Shown here: piece after piece, positions 1-6,752 of the stretch
How the letters are laid out: every line of letters starts with the position of its first letter
Numbering within the stretch: the stretch's first letter is position 1
Source of the DNA: Schaalia odontolytica
GTDB taxonomy: Bacteria; Actinomycetota; Actinomycetes; Actinomycetales; Actinomycetaceae
Assembly (NCBI RefSeq): GCF_002847525.1
Contig: NZ_PKKM01000010.1
Span: forward strand, 1-62,825
Reading direction: 5' to 3'
DNA length: 62,825 bases
Made by a program: the position numbers and the translations under genes
The notes under the pieces: generated by a model
What the model was told of the DNA's origin: nothing
The model's database searches: none
The model's input: only the letters and a program-made list of their open reading frames with translations

Positions 1-38
1 ACGATCATGCCTCAACCCCAGAACCACAGACACGAAAA

Positions 39-86
39 GCCTCCCATTCCCTGGACTTCAATTTCGATGTCCAAGAAACGGGAGGC
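39..86. other. Imperfect stem-loop in the left-edge intergenic region
   Basis: GCCTCCC at 39-45 pairs with GGGAGGC at 80-86, and an inner TGGAC at 52-56 pairs with GTCCA at 69-73. There is no U-tract and no clear gene to the left, so it could be chance pairing, part of a terminator for a gene outside the window, or a small structured RNA. Confidence 0.25.
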
Positions 87-136
87 AGTTCACCGGTGGC
101 GGCGCGGGGTATTTCATCTGAGCGGGATACAGTTTT

Positions 137-165
137 GGGGCCGCGACGCAACGCGTCGCGGCCCC
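137..165. terminator. 13-bp perfect hairpin downstream of the 194-796 gene
   Basis: A 13-bp perfect inverted repeat (137-149 with 153-165) has a 3-nt loop and lies just past the stop codon of the minus-strand gene. It lacks a strong U-tract, as is common for GC-rich actinobacterial terminators. Confidence 0.6.
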
Positions 166-193
166 GAAGCACAAGCCTCTCAGAAGGTGTGAA

Positions 194-796
194 TCACTCG
201 CCCGCCTCGAAGGTGGCCTTCTCAGCCTCGGTGTCCGGCACGAAGGAATCCGTGTCCAGATCCGCCCAGTACTCCTCGGCCCACGGATCCTCGATCGGCT
301 GCGAACGCTTCCACAGGATGTAGCCCGCACCGGCCACGGCGCCAACGAGGGCCGTCAGGCCGAAGGCGCGCAGGACGCGGCACTTGCGGCGCTTGCGCAC
401 CGGCGTCGCCAGAGCGACAGCCGAAGCCTCGGAGGCGCGACGAGCGCGCTCCGACAGCGAGCCGCGAGCCGACAGGGCGGCACCCGCCTGGTCGACGGCG
501 AGAGAAGCGCGAGTCAGGTAGTCATCCACGAGCTGCTCGCGAGCGTTCTCGATCGCCGGAACGGCCTGCGCGGCGGCAGCCTGCGCACGAGCGGCGGCGT
601 TCTCGATCGCGGGGGTCGCGTGCTCGATCGCGGAATGCAGCGCGGCCTGGGCACGAGGCGCGGCCCAGTCAACGCCCTGGCCAGCCAGATCGGCGGCCCG
701 CACGGCAACCTTGCCGGCGTAAATGGCAGCAGCGTCGCGAAGATGCTGAGAGGATGCGCGCAGCTTATCTGCATCGAAAGTCGGCGAAGTAGCCAT
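194..796 (-). CDS. Alanine-rich single-pass membrane protein, unknown function
   Basis: The product is 200 aa. The ATG at 796 was chosen because the upstream in-frame codons run into the promoter region of the divergent cyclophilin gene. Residues 1-130 are Ala/Arg/Glu-rich and strongly helical. A basic patch (RKRRK) near residue 133 precedes one membrane segment at about 140-160. An acidic tail with PWAEEYW follows. The pattern suggests a helical rod anchored near its C terminus, but no family was recognised. It is divergent from the cyclophilin gene and followed by a strong hairpin. Coding appears real from codon bias; function is unknown. Confidence 0.75.
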   Translation of the reverse strand: MATSPTFDADKLRASSQHLRDAAAIYAGKVAVRAADLAGQGVDWAAPRAQAALHSAIEHATPAIENAAARAQAAAAQAVPAIENAREQLVDDYLTRASLAVDQAGAALSARGSLSERARRASEASAVALATPVRKRRKCRVLRAFGLTALVGAVAGAGYILWKRSQPIEDPWAEEYWADLDTDSFVPDTEAEKATFEAGE

Positions 797-947
797 GATG
801 TCTCCGATTCTGTCCACAATAAACGGGGGCGCGGACGCGCCACTCACTCCTATTGTGCTACAACGGGCTGTGATCTGCAGCCCACCGGCTTGCGTGAGCT
901 GCGTGACGGACAGGAAACACCCAGGAAAAGGTGCGACCATTAGTCTC

Positions 948-1469
948 ATGAAAGCTATTCTTCACACCTCCGTCGGCGACATCACCGTCGAACTGTTCCC
1001 CAACCACGCTCCCAACACGGTCAATAACTTCGTGACCCTGGCCAAGGGCGAGCGCGAGTGGGTCGACCCCACGACCGGCCAGAAGACCTCCCGCCCTCTC
1101 TACGACGGCACCATCTTCCACCGCGTGATCCCCGGCTTCATGATCCAGGGCGGCGACCCCCTCGGCACCGGCACCGGCGGCCCCGGCTACCAGTTCAACG
1201 ATGAGATTCACCCCGAGCTCAACTTCAACGAGCCCTACCTGCTCGCCATGGCCAACGCTGGCAAGCGCATGGGCAAGGGCACCAACGGCTCGCAGTTCTT
1301 CATCACCGTGGCCCCCACCCCGTGGCTGCTCGGCAACCACACCATCTTCGGTAAGGTCGCCGACGAGGAGTCCAAGCGCGTCGTCGACGCCATCGTCAAC
1401 ACCCCCACGGGCCTCCAGGACCGCCCCGTGACGGAGCAGGTCATCAACTCTATCGAGATCGTCGACTGA
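948..1469 (+). CDS. Cyclophilin-type peptidyl-prolyl cis-trans isomerase
   Basis: This 173-aa single-domain cyclophilin catalyses cis-trans isomerisation of X-Pro bonds during protein folding. With no signal peptide it should be cytosolic. Catalytic and binding residues of the family are visible: [14 protein letters not shown] with Arg59, Phe64 and Gln67, the GSQFFIT segment near 114-120, Trp126 and His131. The ATG at 948 is preferred over the upstream in-frame ATG at 795 because the protein then begins exactly at the family's first beta strand. The nearest purine-rich stretch (AGGAAAAGG, 923-931) is rather distant, so a leaderless or weak-SD start is possible. It resembles actinobacterial PpiA in size. 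Confidence 0.93.
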   Translation: MKAILHTSVGDITVELFPNHAPNTVNNFVTLAKGEREWVDPTTGQKTSRPLYDGTIFHRVIPGFMIQGGDPLGTGTGGPGYQFNDEIHPELNFNEPYLLAMANAGKRMGKGTNGSQFFITVAPTPWLLGNHTIFGKVADEESKRVVDAIVNTPTGLQDRPVTEQVINSIEIVD

Positions 1470-1487
1470 TCCTCTCCCCTCATCATC

Positions 1488-1501
1488 GACGAGGCCGGGG
1501 C
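1488..1501 (+). repeat. 14-mer GACGAGGCCGGGGC, exact copy 1
   Basis: Intergenic copy between the cyclophilin and rhomboid genes. It is paired with an inverted 13/14 copy ending at 1551. Confidence 0.9.
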
Positions 1502-1551
1502 CGCCCCCGCTGCTTAGTGCAGTGACCGGGATGGTGCACCCCGGCCTCGTC
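1488..1551. terminator. Inverted pair of the 14-mer downstream of the cyclophilin gene
   Basis: GACGAGGCCGGGG at 1488-1500 can pair with CCCCGGCCTCGTC at 1539-1551 to close a long stem-loop right after the cyclophilin stop. This is the arrangement seen when uptake-sequence pairs double as terminators. Confidence 0.6.
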
Positions 1552-1577
1552 CCCTATCCCCCGCCGAAAGGGAAGCT

Positions 1578-2456
1578 ATGAGCATGCCGAGCTACGGCCA
1601 GCGCTCGGACCCGCGCGCCGCCCCCGACTGTCCGCGTCACCCGGGCGTGCGCAGCGTCGACTACTGCAAGCGCTGCAACCGGCCCATGTGCGTGGATTGC
1701 GCGATCCCCACCGAGGTCCGCTCGATCTGCGTGGACTGCACGTCCTCGAAGAAGCAGTGGATGCGTTCCCCGTCGCGCGCGGCGGCGGCCGGGGCGCCGG
1801 TCGTCACCTACGCGATGATGACGACCTGCGTCCTCATGTACGTCCTCACGTGGCTGGCTCCCGCCCTCACGTCCGCGCTAGCGCTCGTGCCCGCGTGGCT
1901 AATGGCGCACCCGTGGACGATCCTCACGGGCGCGTTCCTGCACGGGGGCCTGCTGCATATCCTGTTCAACATGCTGTCCCTGTATTGGGTGGGGCGTGCG
2001 ATCGAGCCGGTCATGGGATGGTGGCGCTTCCTCACCGTCTACCTGGTGAGCGCATTGGGCGGTTCCGCCTTTATCATCGCCTGGTGCCTGATCCAACCCT
2101 CCGAGATCTACGTTAGTACGGTGGGTGCGTCTGCAGCGGTGTTTGGCCTCTTCGGGGCGGTGTTCGTCCTCCAGCGTTTGGGCGGCTCCGACACGACAGC
2201 CATTCTGACGCTGCTCGGCGTGAACCTCGTGTACGGCTTCATGGTCAGCGGTATCTCCTGGCAGGGGCATATCGGTGGCGCGATCGCCGGTGTGGCCGCA
2301 ACGTGGGTCCTAGTGCGCATGGCCCGTCCGCGTTCGGGCGTGACCGAGGCGGCGCAGAATCGGCGCCAGGCGCTCGCGGCGTTGGGGATGATCGCGGGCA
2401 TGGTTGCGCTCAACGCGCTCGCCTTCCGCGTCCTGTACGAGGTCTATGGCGCGTGA
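1578..2456 (+). CDS. Rhomboid-family intramembrane serine protease with N-terminal zinc-binding domain
   Basis: A 292-aa polytopic membrane protease. Residues 18-54 hold a B-box-like zinc finger (CPRHPG, CKRCNRPMC, CAIP, CVDC). Six or so hydrophobic segments follow. The rhomboid catalytic dyad is visible as Ser185 in GASAAVFG and His231 in GHIGG. The conserved HGGLLHILFNM lies at 122-132 and the loop Trp/Gly residues are present. Rhomboids cleave transmembrane substrates within the bilayer; the substrate here is unknown. This fusion is a recognised actinobacterial architecture. The start has a good SD (GAAAGGGA) nearby. Family confidence is high. Confidence 0.93.
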   Translation: MSMPSYGQRSDPRAAPDCPRHPGVRSVDYCKRCNRPMCVDCAIPTEVRSICVDCTSSKKQWMRSPSRAAAAGAPVVTYAMMTTCVLMYVLTWLAPALTSALALVPAWLMAHPWTILTGAFLHGGLLHILFNMLSLYWVGRAIEPVMGWWRFLTVYLVSALGGSAFIIAWCLIQPSEIYVSTVGASAAVFGLFGAVFVLQRLGGSDTTAILTLLGVNLVYGFMVSGISWQGHIGGAIAGVAATWVLVRMARPRSGVTEAAQNRRQALAALGMIAGMVALNALAFRVLYEVYGA

Positions 2457-2481
2457 CGGGTCAACGGCCGACAGGCGCATG

Positions 2482-2503
2482 GTATCTAAGGATGACCTAA
2501 TAT
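2482..2503 (+). promoter_or_regulatory. Candidate promoter with DtxR/IdeR-like operator before the DUF364 gene
   Basis: A TAATAT -10-like hexamer sits at 2498-2503. The overlapping 19 bases 2482-2500 match the DtxR/IdeR consensus at 13 of 19 positions by hand, including a CCTAA half-site. A metal-dependent repressor site here is inference only. Confidence 0.35.
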
Positions 2504-2504
2504 A

Positions 2505-2537
2505 GGGAGGGTCCGGCGTAGCGTGCCGGACCCTCCC
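2505..2537. terminator. 13-bp perfect hairpin between the rhomboid and DUF364 genes
   Basis: GGGAGGGTCCGGC (2505-2517) pairs with GCCGGACCCTCCC (2525-2537) around a 7-nt loop. It may terminate the rhomboid transcript. If transcription starts near 2509 it would form at the 5' end of the next mRNA. Confidence 0.6.
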
Positions 2538-2561
2538 TCATGCGCCCCCACAGGAGACACC

Positions 2562-3323
2562 ATGACCAGCCCCTGGGACCTGTACGACCAGCTCATCGAC
2601 GAGATTTCCTCCGACGTCACCGTCACCCAGATCTTCACCGACGGCAAGTGGCGTCGCGTCGCCACCAGCGAAGACGGCGTCGGCATGGCCTTTGGCATGA
2701 ACGTTCAGTCCCGCCCGCGCGCCACCGAGGATCCCGCCGACCTCGTCGGTCGTCCGCTGCGAGACGTTGCCGCCCTCGCCAAGTCGTGGAACTTCGAGGA
2801 CGCCGGCATCGGCATGGCCGCCGTCAACGCCTACCACTCCCACCCCGTACGCGCCCTCGCCCACGGATTCCGCCCCTGCAAGGAAAACAACTGGGCACGC
2901 ACCTTCCACCCCTACGCCCCCCTCGTCGCCGGCAAGCGCGTCGCCGTCATCGGCCACTTCCCCTTCGCACCCGCCGCCATGCCCGACGCTGCCGAGCTCA
3001 ACATCCTCGAACGCAACGTCCTCGAAGGCGACTACCCCGACTCCGCCTGCGAATACCTGCTTCCCGAGATGGACTACGTCTTCATCTCCGGTTCCGCGTT
3101 CGTCAACAAGACCATGCCGCGCCTCCTCGAGCTCGCCTCCGACGCCCACACCGTCGTCCTCGGCCCCTCCGCCCCCGCGTCCCCCGCGATCATTCACGCC
3201 GGAGCCACGACCGTCATGTCCTTCGCCAGCGCGCACCCCGCGCGCCTCGAAGACGGGCTGGCCGGACGCTCCCTCCTTGGCATGTACGACGCTGGCATGA
3301 GGGTTGAGCTGAGCCGGCCCTGA
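2562..3323 (+). CDS. DUF4213/DUF364 (putative heavy-metal chelation) protein
   Basis: A 253-aa cytosolic protein whose N-terminal part (about 5-85) resembles the enolase-N-like DUF4213 fold. The remainder (about 100-245) resembles the Rossmann-like DUF364 domain, with GKRVAVIGHFPF, a FISGSAFVNKTMPRLLEL segment and the VVLGPSAPASP loop. Family members are proposed to bind or handle metals or siderophore intermediates; that role is family-level inference. The ATG at 2562 has a good SD (CAGGAGACACC), and the 13 in-frame codons upstream are rejected because they lie in the hairpin. A possible DtxR-like operator overlaps its -10. It is followed by a perfect hairpin at 3330-3367. Confidence 0.8.
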   Translation: MTSPWDLYDQLIDEISSDVTVTQIFTDGKWRRVATSEDGVGMAFGMNVQSRPRATEDPADLVGRPLRDVAALAKSWNFEDAGIGMAAVNAYHSHPVRALAHGFRPCKENNWARTFHPYAPLVAGKRVAVIGHFPFAPAAMPDAAELNILERNVLEGDYPDSACEYLLPEMDYVFISGSAFVNKTMPRLLELASDAHTVVLGPSAPASPAIIHAGATTVMSFASAHPARLEDGLAGRSLLGMYDAGMRVELSRP

Positions 3324-3329
3324 CCCGAG

Positions 3330-3367
3330 GACGAGGCCGTGACCCGGTAGTCAGCCACGGCCTCGTC
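3330..3367. terminator. 12-bp perfect hairpin built from the GACGAGGCC core
   Basis: GACGAGGCCGTG (3330-3341) pairs perfectly with CACGGCCTCGTC (3356-3367). It lies between two convergent genes (DUF364 and crgA) and probably terminates both. It shares the GACGAGGCC core with the 14-mer repeat. Confidence 0.8.
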
Positions 3368-3457
3368 GAGAGAAATAGTGGGGCGTCCCGGCCGCAGCCG
3401 GAACGCCCCACACTCACACTCACTGGAGACGGCAGGCTCGCGCCCGCCGCGCCCCCG

Positions 3458-3721
3458 TCAACGCCAACGCAGCGTCATCAGGAAGCCGACCATCATCGTG
3501 CCCAGACCCACCGCAATGTTCCACGCGCCCAGCTTCGGAACCGGGTACGTGCCCGACGAAATGTAGTAGACGACAACCCACAGCAGGCCCAGGATCATCA
3601 GGGCCACGAACGTGGGGGCCCACCAGGCCGGGCTGAGCGGAATACCGTCAGTCCAGTTCTGGATCTCGGTGTCGTCCTCGACCTCGTGTCCATTCTTCTT
3701 ACGCTTCTTGGATTCGGCCAC
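3458..3721 (-). CDS. crgA: Cell division/septation protein CrgA
   Basis: An 87-aa actinobacterial cell-division membrane protein. A charged N-terminal tail (1-28) is followed by the family signature PLSPAWWAP (27-35), a first membrane segment at about 36-56, a short periplasmic loop with YPVPKLGAWN and a second segment at about 66-84 ending in TLRWR. In mycobacteria CrgA helps recruit FtsZ, FtsQ, FtsI and CwsA to the septum; in Streptomyces it restrains Z-ring formation. Its divergence from a DUF881-sortase E operon is the classic actinobacterial neighbourhood. The length matches the family. Confidence 0.95.
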   Translation of the reverse strand: MAESKKRKKNGHEVEDDTEIQNWTDGIPLSPAWWAPTFVALMILGLLWVVVYYISSGTYPVPKLGAWNIAVGLGTMMVGFLMTLRWR

Positions 3722-3844
3722 GTCGGGTCCTCTCTGCTGGCCCGCGCGGGAAGAAAACCGCCCGGCGGTGATGAATTAGTCGCAACACTAGCGTAGTCTC
3801 GGACGTGGAAAGTGCCAAAGCGCAGCGCCACGAGAGGGGGAAAG

Positions 3845-4549
3845 ATGCACGGACGCCGACTTCGCCACATCGCCGGCGTGCTCGCCGTGACCGTCGCCTC
3901 CGGCCTTCTCTTCTCCGTCTCTGCGCTCAATGAACGCAAAAACCCCGCGGCCACCTCCGACCTGTCCACCCTCGTGCGTAACCGCCAGGAACAGGTCAAA
4001 GTCCTCGAAAACGAGGTCGCCGCGCTCGACGCTCAGATTCAGAGCTTCGCCGCCGCCACCCCCCAGTCCGGCACGCCCGACGAAGACGCGTTTACCGCTC
4101 GCTCCACCCGTCCAGTCTCCGGACCCGGCGTCCAAATTACACTCTCCGACGCTCCCCCTGGGCAAATCCCCGAAGGCGCAACGCCCAACGACCTCGTCAT
4201 TCACCAGCAGGACATCGAGGACACCATGAACGCCCTGTGGAGCGGCGGCGCCGAGGCCATGACCGTCCAGGGCGTGCGCGTCACCTCGCGCACCGTCATC
4301 CGCTGCATCGGCAACGTGATCCTCGTGGACGGCACCAGCTACTCGCCGCCCTATGTGATCCAAGCAATTGGTGATCCTGCCACCCTGCGCGCGACGGTTA
4401 CTGCAAACCCACGTATGGTGAATTACCAGGTCTACGTGACAAAGTACGGCCTCGGGTGGGACATGCAGACCAAAGACTCCCTGAGCTTTGCTCCCGCCAC
4501 TACCTCGCTGACAGCCAACTATGCAACCGTGGAGGAAACGAATGGGTGA
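3845..4549 (+). CDS. DUF881 family membrane-anchored protein
   Basis: A 234-aa protein. The N-terminal signal-anchor helix spans about 6-27. A coiled-coil stretch at about 38-65 (LVRNRQEQVKVLENEVAALD) is followed by the DUF881 domain with the family block NDLVIHQQDIEDTMNALW and the GVRVTSRT/IRCIGNVILVDG segment. The domain lies outside the membrane. The function of DUF881 proteins is unresolved, but they co-occur with crgA and sortase in actinobacteria. The start ATG at 3845 follows a strong SD (GAGAGGGGGAAAG). The stop overlaps the sortase start, so the two are translationally coupled. Confidence 0.9.
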   Translation: MHGRRLRHIAGVLAVTVASGLLFSVSALNERKNPAATSDLSTLVRNRQEQVKVLENEVAALDAQIQSFAAATPQSGTPDEDAFTARSTRPVSGPGVQITLSDAPPGQIPEGATPNDLVIHQQDIEDTMNALWSGGAEAMTVQGVRVTSRTVIRCIGNVILVDGTSYSPPYVIQAIGDPATLRATVTANPRMVNYQVYVTKYGLGWDMQTKDSLSFAPATTSLTANYATVEETNG

Positions 4550-5303
4550 ACACGTCGCCCCCGCCTCGCCGACAAGAAAAAAACGCTCCAACATCTTCTG
4601 GAACATCGTCGGTGTCGTCGGCGAACTGCTCATTACCTTCGCGTTCATCGTCGGCCTCTTCTCCGTCTGGCAGCTGTACTGGACGACCTACGAGGTCGCC
4701 GGACAGGTCTCCCAGACCATCGCCTCGTACGAGGAAGAGCATCAGCCCTCCAAGCGCACCCTCGGCGAAGTCCGCACCGATGACCCGCCCGCCTTCGACC
4801 GCGAAGTCGGCGATGGCGAGGTCTACGGCCTCGTCCACGTGCCCACCTGGGACTGGATGAAGATCCCCCTCGCGGAAGGCACCACCTCCTACGTTCTCGA
4901 CCAGGGATGGGCCGGCCACTACGACATGACCACCCAGCCCGGCGGCGTCGGCAACTTCTCCATCGCCGGCCACCGGCGCACCTACGGCAACAACTTCCGC
5001 TGGATCGACCGCCTCACCCAGGGCGACAAGGTCGTCGTGGAAGTCGACGACCACTACCTCGTCTACTCCATGGTCTCCTCCGAGATCATCGACGCCACCG
5101 ACCCCACGCAGATGCGCGTCGTCGCCCCCGTCATCGACGACGTCTCCTGGTCCGAAACCCCCACCGAACGCTGGATGACCATGACCACCTGCCACCCCGA
5201 ATACGGCAACTGGCAGCGCTACATCGTCCACCTCAAGTTCGAATCCTGGACCCCCAAGGACACGGGCGTCCCCGCCGAACTCGTCGACGAACCCACGAAC
5301 TGA
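4542..5303 (+). CDS. Class E sortase
   Basis: A 253-aa membrane-anchored transpeptidase that covalently attaches sorted surface proteins to the cell wall. There is one N-terminal membrane segment (about 20-46). The catalytic domain is at about 95-235 with His144 (SIAGHR), Cys217 (TMTTCHPEYG) and Arg226 (NWQRY), the full sortase triad. The start ATG at 4542 follows GGAGGAAACGA and overlaps the DUF881 stop. Class E enzymes are the housekeeping sortases of high-GC Gram-positives. The LPKAG protein at 16953-19646 is the only obvious candidate substrate here, though its motif differs from the LAxTG preferred by characterised class E enzymes. Confidence 0.95.
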   Translation: MGEHVAPASPTRKKRSNIFWNIVGVVGELLITFAFIVGLFSVWQLYWTTYEVAGQVSQTIASYEEEHQPSKRTLGEVRTDDPPAFDREVGDGEVYGLVHVPTWDWMKIPLAEGTTSYVLDQGWAGHYDMTTQPGGVGNFSIAGHRRTYGNNFRWIDRLTQGDKVVVEVDDHYLVYSMVSSEIIDATDPTQMRVVAPVIDDVSWSETPTERWMTMTTCHPEYGNWQRYIVHLKFESWTPKDTGVPAELVDEPTN

Positions 5304-5313
5304 AGGACCCAAC

Positions 5314-5469
5314 ATGTACGCATGGATCTTCCGCCACCTGCCTGGCCCCACCTGGTTCAAGGTCATTGAATCCCTGGCCCTCATCGGCGCGGCCGTCGCC
5401 GCCCTGTTCACCTGGGTCTACCCCTGGGTCCAGTCCTACCTGGAGCTCGGACAGTCCTCCGTCGGCTGA
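5314..5469 (+). CDS. Small single-pass membrane protein downstream of sortase
   Basis: A 51-aa ORF beginning MYAWIFRHLPGPTWFKVIES, with one hydrophobic helix at about residues 19-41 and Trp/Tyr residues at both interfaces. It starts 10 nt after the sortase stop with an SD (GAAGGACCC) and ends just before a strong terminator, so it is the last gene of the DUF881-sortase operon. The spacing, SD and terminator position argue it is real. Function is unknown; a sortase-associated or division-related membrane peptide is possible. Confidence 0.7.
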   Translation: MYAWIFRHLPGPTWFKVIESLALIGAAVAALFTWVYPWVQSYLELGQSSVG

Positions 5470-5492
5470 GCCTGAGCCGCCTGCTCGTCGAT

Positions 5493-5524
5493 GACACGAG
5501 GCCGGGGAGACCCGGCCTCGTGTC
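5493..5524. terminator. 14-bp perfect hairpin with GAGA tetraloop
   Basis: GACACGAGGCCGGG (5493-5506) pairs with CCCGGCCTCGTGTC (5511-5524) across a GNRA loop GAGA. It ends the DUF881-sortase-small ORF operon. The stem again contains the ACGAGGCCGGG core of the 14-mer. Confidence 0.85.
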
Positions 5525-5664
5525 GTATCCGCGGACGTCGGTTGGGTGCCGCCGCACGCGATCGCGCGCCCGGAGAGCGGACAGCGCCCGCGCGCCCACT
5601 AGGGGAGCGCCCTACGATGGATGCCGGAGAAGAGGCCACGGCCTCGTACATGAAAGGACCCGCG

Positions 5665-6303
5665 ATGGCACGAATCCTCTGCGTCGACAACTACGACTCG
5701 TTCGTCTTCACGATCGTGGGCTACCTGCGCCACCTGGGTGCGACCGTGGATGTTGTGCGCAACGACGTCGTGGATCCCGCCTGGTTCGAGGCCGGCTACG
5801 ACGGCGTCCTCATCTCCCCCGGACCCGGCGACCCCAAGAGCGCCGGCGCCTCACTGCAGACCATCGCCGACTGCGCCGAACGCGGCATCCCGATGCTGGG
5901 CGTGTGCCTGGGGCACCAGTCCCTCGGCGAGCTTTTCGGTGCGACCGTCGGGCACGCGCCCGAGCTTATGCATGGCAAGACCTCCGTCATCACGCACGAT
6001 GGGCGCGGCGTCTTCGAGGGCGTGCCTTCGCCGCTGACCGTCACCCGCTACCATTCGCTGACGATCGACCCTGCGACCATGCCCGACGAACTCGAGGTCT
6101 CCGCGACCACCGAGTCCGGCATCATCATGGGCGTGCGCCACCGCTCCCTGCCCCTCGAGGGCGTCCAGTTCCACCCCGAGTCCGTCATGACCCAGTCCGG
6201 GCACCTTATGTTTGCCAACTGGCTAGCCGCCTGCGGCGACACCGACGCACGTGAGCGGGCCGTGTCCCTCAAGCCCGTCGTTGCGGAGCGTTTCAAGCTG
6301 TAG
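5665..6303 (+). CDS. pabA: Glutamine amidotransferase component II of anthranilate / aminodeoxychorismate synthase
   Basis: A 212-aa class I glutamine amidotransferase. It hydrolyses glutamine and channels ammonia to a chorismate-binding partner, for 4-aminobenzoate (folate) or anthranilate (tryptophan) synthesis. The catalytic triad is Cys81 in GVCLGHQ, His170 and Glu172 in QFHPES. The oxyanion loop SPGPGDP is at 51-57. The TrpG and PabA roles cannot be told apart from this sequence; the lone location next to signalling genes, as in other actinobacteria, suggests PabA. The start ATG at 5665 follows GAAAGGA. A small palindrome (5632-5645) just upstream could influence translation. Confidence 0.93.
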   Translation: MARILCVDNYDSFVFTIVGYLRHLGATVDVVRNDVVDPAWFEAGYDGVLISPGPGDPKSAGASLQTIADCAERGIPMLGVCLGHQSLGELFGATVGHAPELMHGKTSVITHDGRGVFEGVPSPLTVTRYHSLTIDPATMPDELEVSATTESGIIMGVRHRSLPLEGVQFHPESVMTQSGHLMFANWLAACGDTDARERAVSLKPVVAERFKL

Positions 6304-6344
6304 GTTTCGCGGGGACCCGCAGATGTGCTTGTGGGCGTGTGCAT

Positions 6345-6445
6345 GCGGATAGGTTACGAGCATGCGGATAGGTTACGAGCATCCGGATAGCTAATTATCC
6401 TATCCGGATGCCGATAACCTATCCACATCGTCATAACCTATCCGC
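6345..6445. repeat. 101-bp symmetric array of six GGATAGG boxes, locus 1
   Basis: Two perfect tandem copies of GCGGATAGGTTACGAGCAT start at 6345 and 6364, and a third degenerate unit starts at 6383. Three inverted CCTATCC units then follow at the same 19-bp spacing, ending at 6445. The exact centre (6395) is an AT-rich palindrome flanked by CCGGATAG and CCTATCCGG. Confidence 0.9.
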
Positions 6446-6669
6446 GTCAGGGACCTGTTTTCTGGCGCCTCTGGTTTCTAGATCGCCTCGCAGCACAGCA
6501 CCTGCCAACAGAGCTGGTTATCCGGCAGGCGTGCGTTGTGGAAGACATGCTTCCACCGTGAAGAGGTGGGTGCACCGGTCCCTGGTAGCCGTGCGTTGTC
6601 GAGGCCGCCCGCACACCCCCGCGCATACCCCCGCACACCCGCGCACACCCGCGCCCCCGCGCATACAGC

Positions 6670-6711
6670 GAGGCCCGCGCCTCAGTATTTCTCCTGACTG
6701 GCGCGGGCCTC
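6670..6711 (-). terminator. Terminator of the pknB operon
   Basis: GAGGCCCGCGCC (6670-6681) pairs with GGCGCGGGCCTC (6700-6711). The hairpin lies 41 nt past the pknB stop on the minus strand. Confidence 0.75.
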
Positions 6712-6752
6712 TCAGTATGGTTGCCGCCGCGTGGCGGCTTGGGGATCGCGAG

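Larger units (their letters stand above)
6304..6752. other. Intergenic region between pabA and pknB: GGATAGG array, CA-rich tandem tract and terminator
   Basis: No gene is supported. From left to right it holds a 101-bp symmetric GGATAGG array (6345-6445), unassigned sequence with a repeated CGTGCGTTGT (near 6529 and 6590), a tandem CCCGCRCACA-like tract at about 6608-6667, and a hairpin for pknB. Confidence 0.8.

Noticed and set aside
6345..6445. CRISPR array
   Set aside because: Regular 19-bp period, but half the units are inverted, units are directly adjacent without spacers of 25-40 bp, and no cas genes are present.
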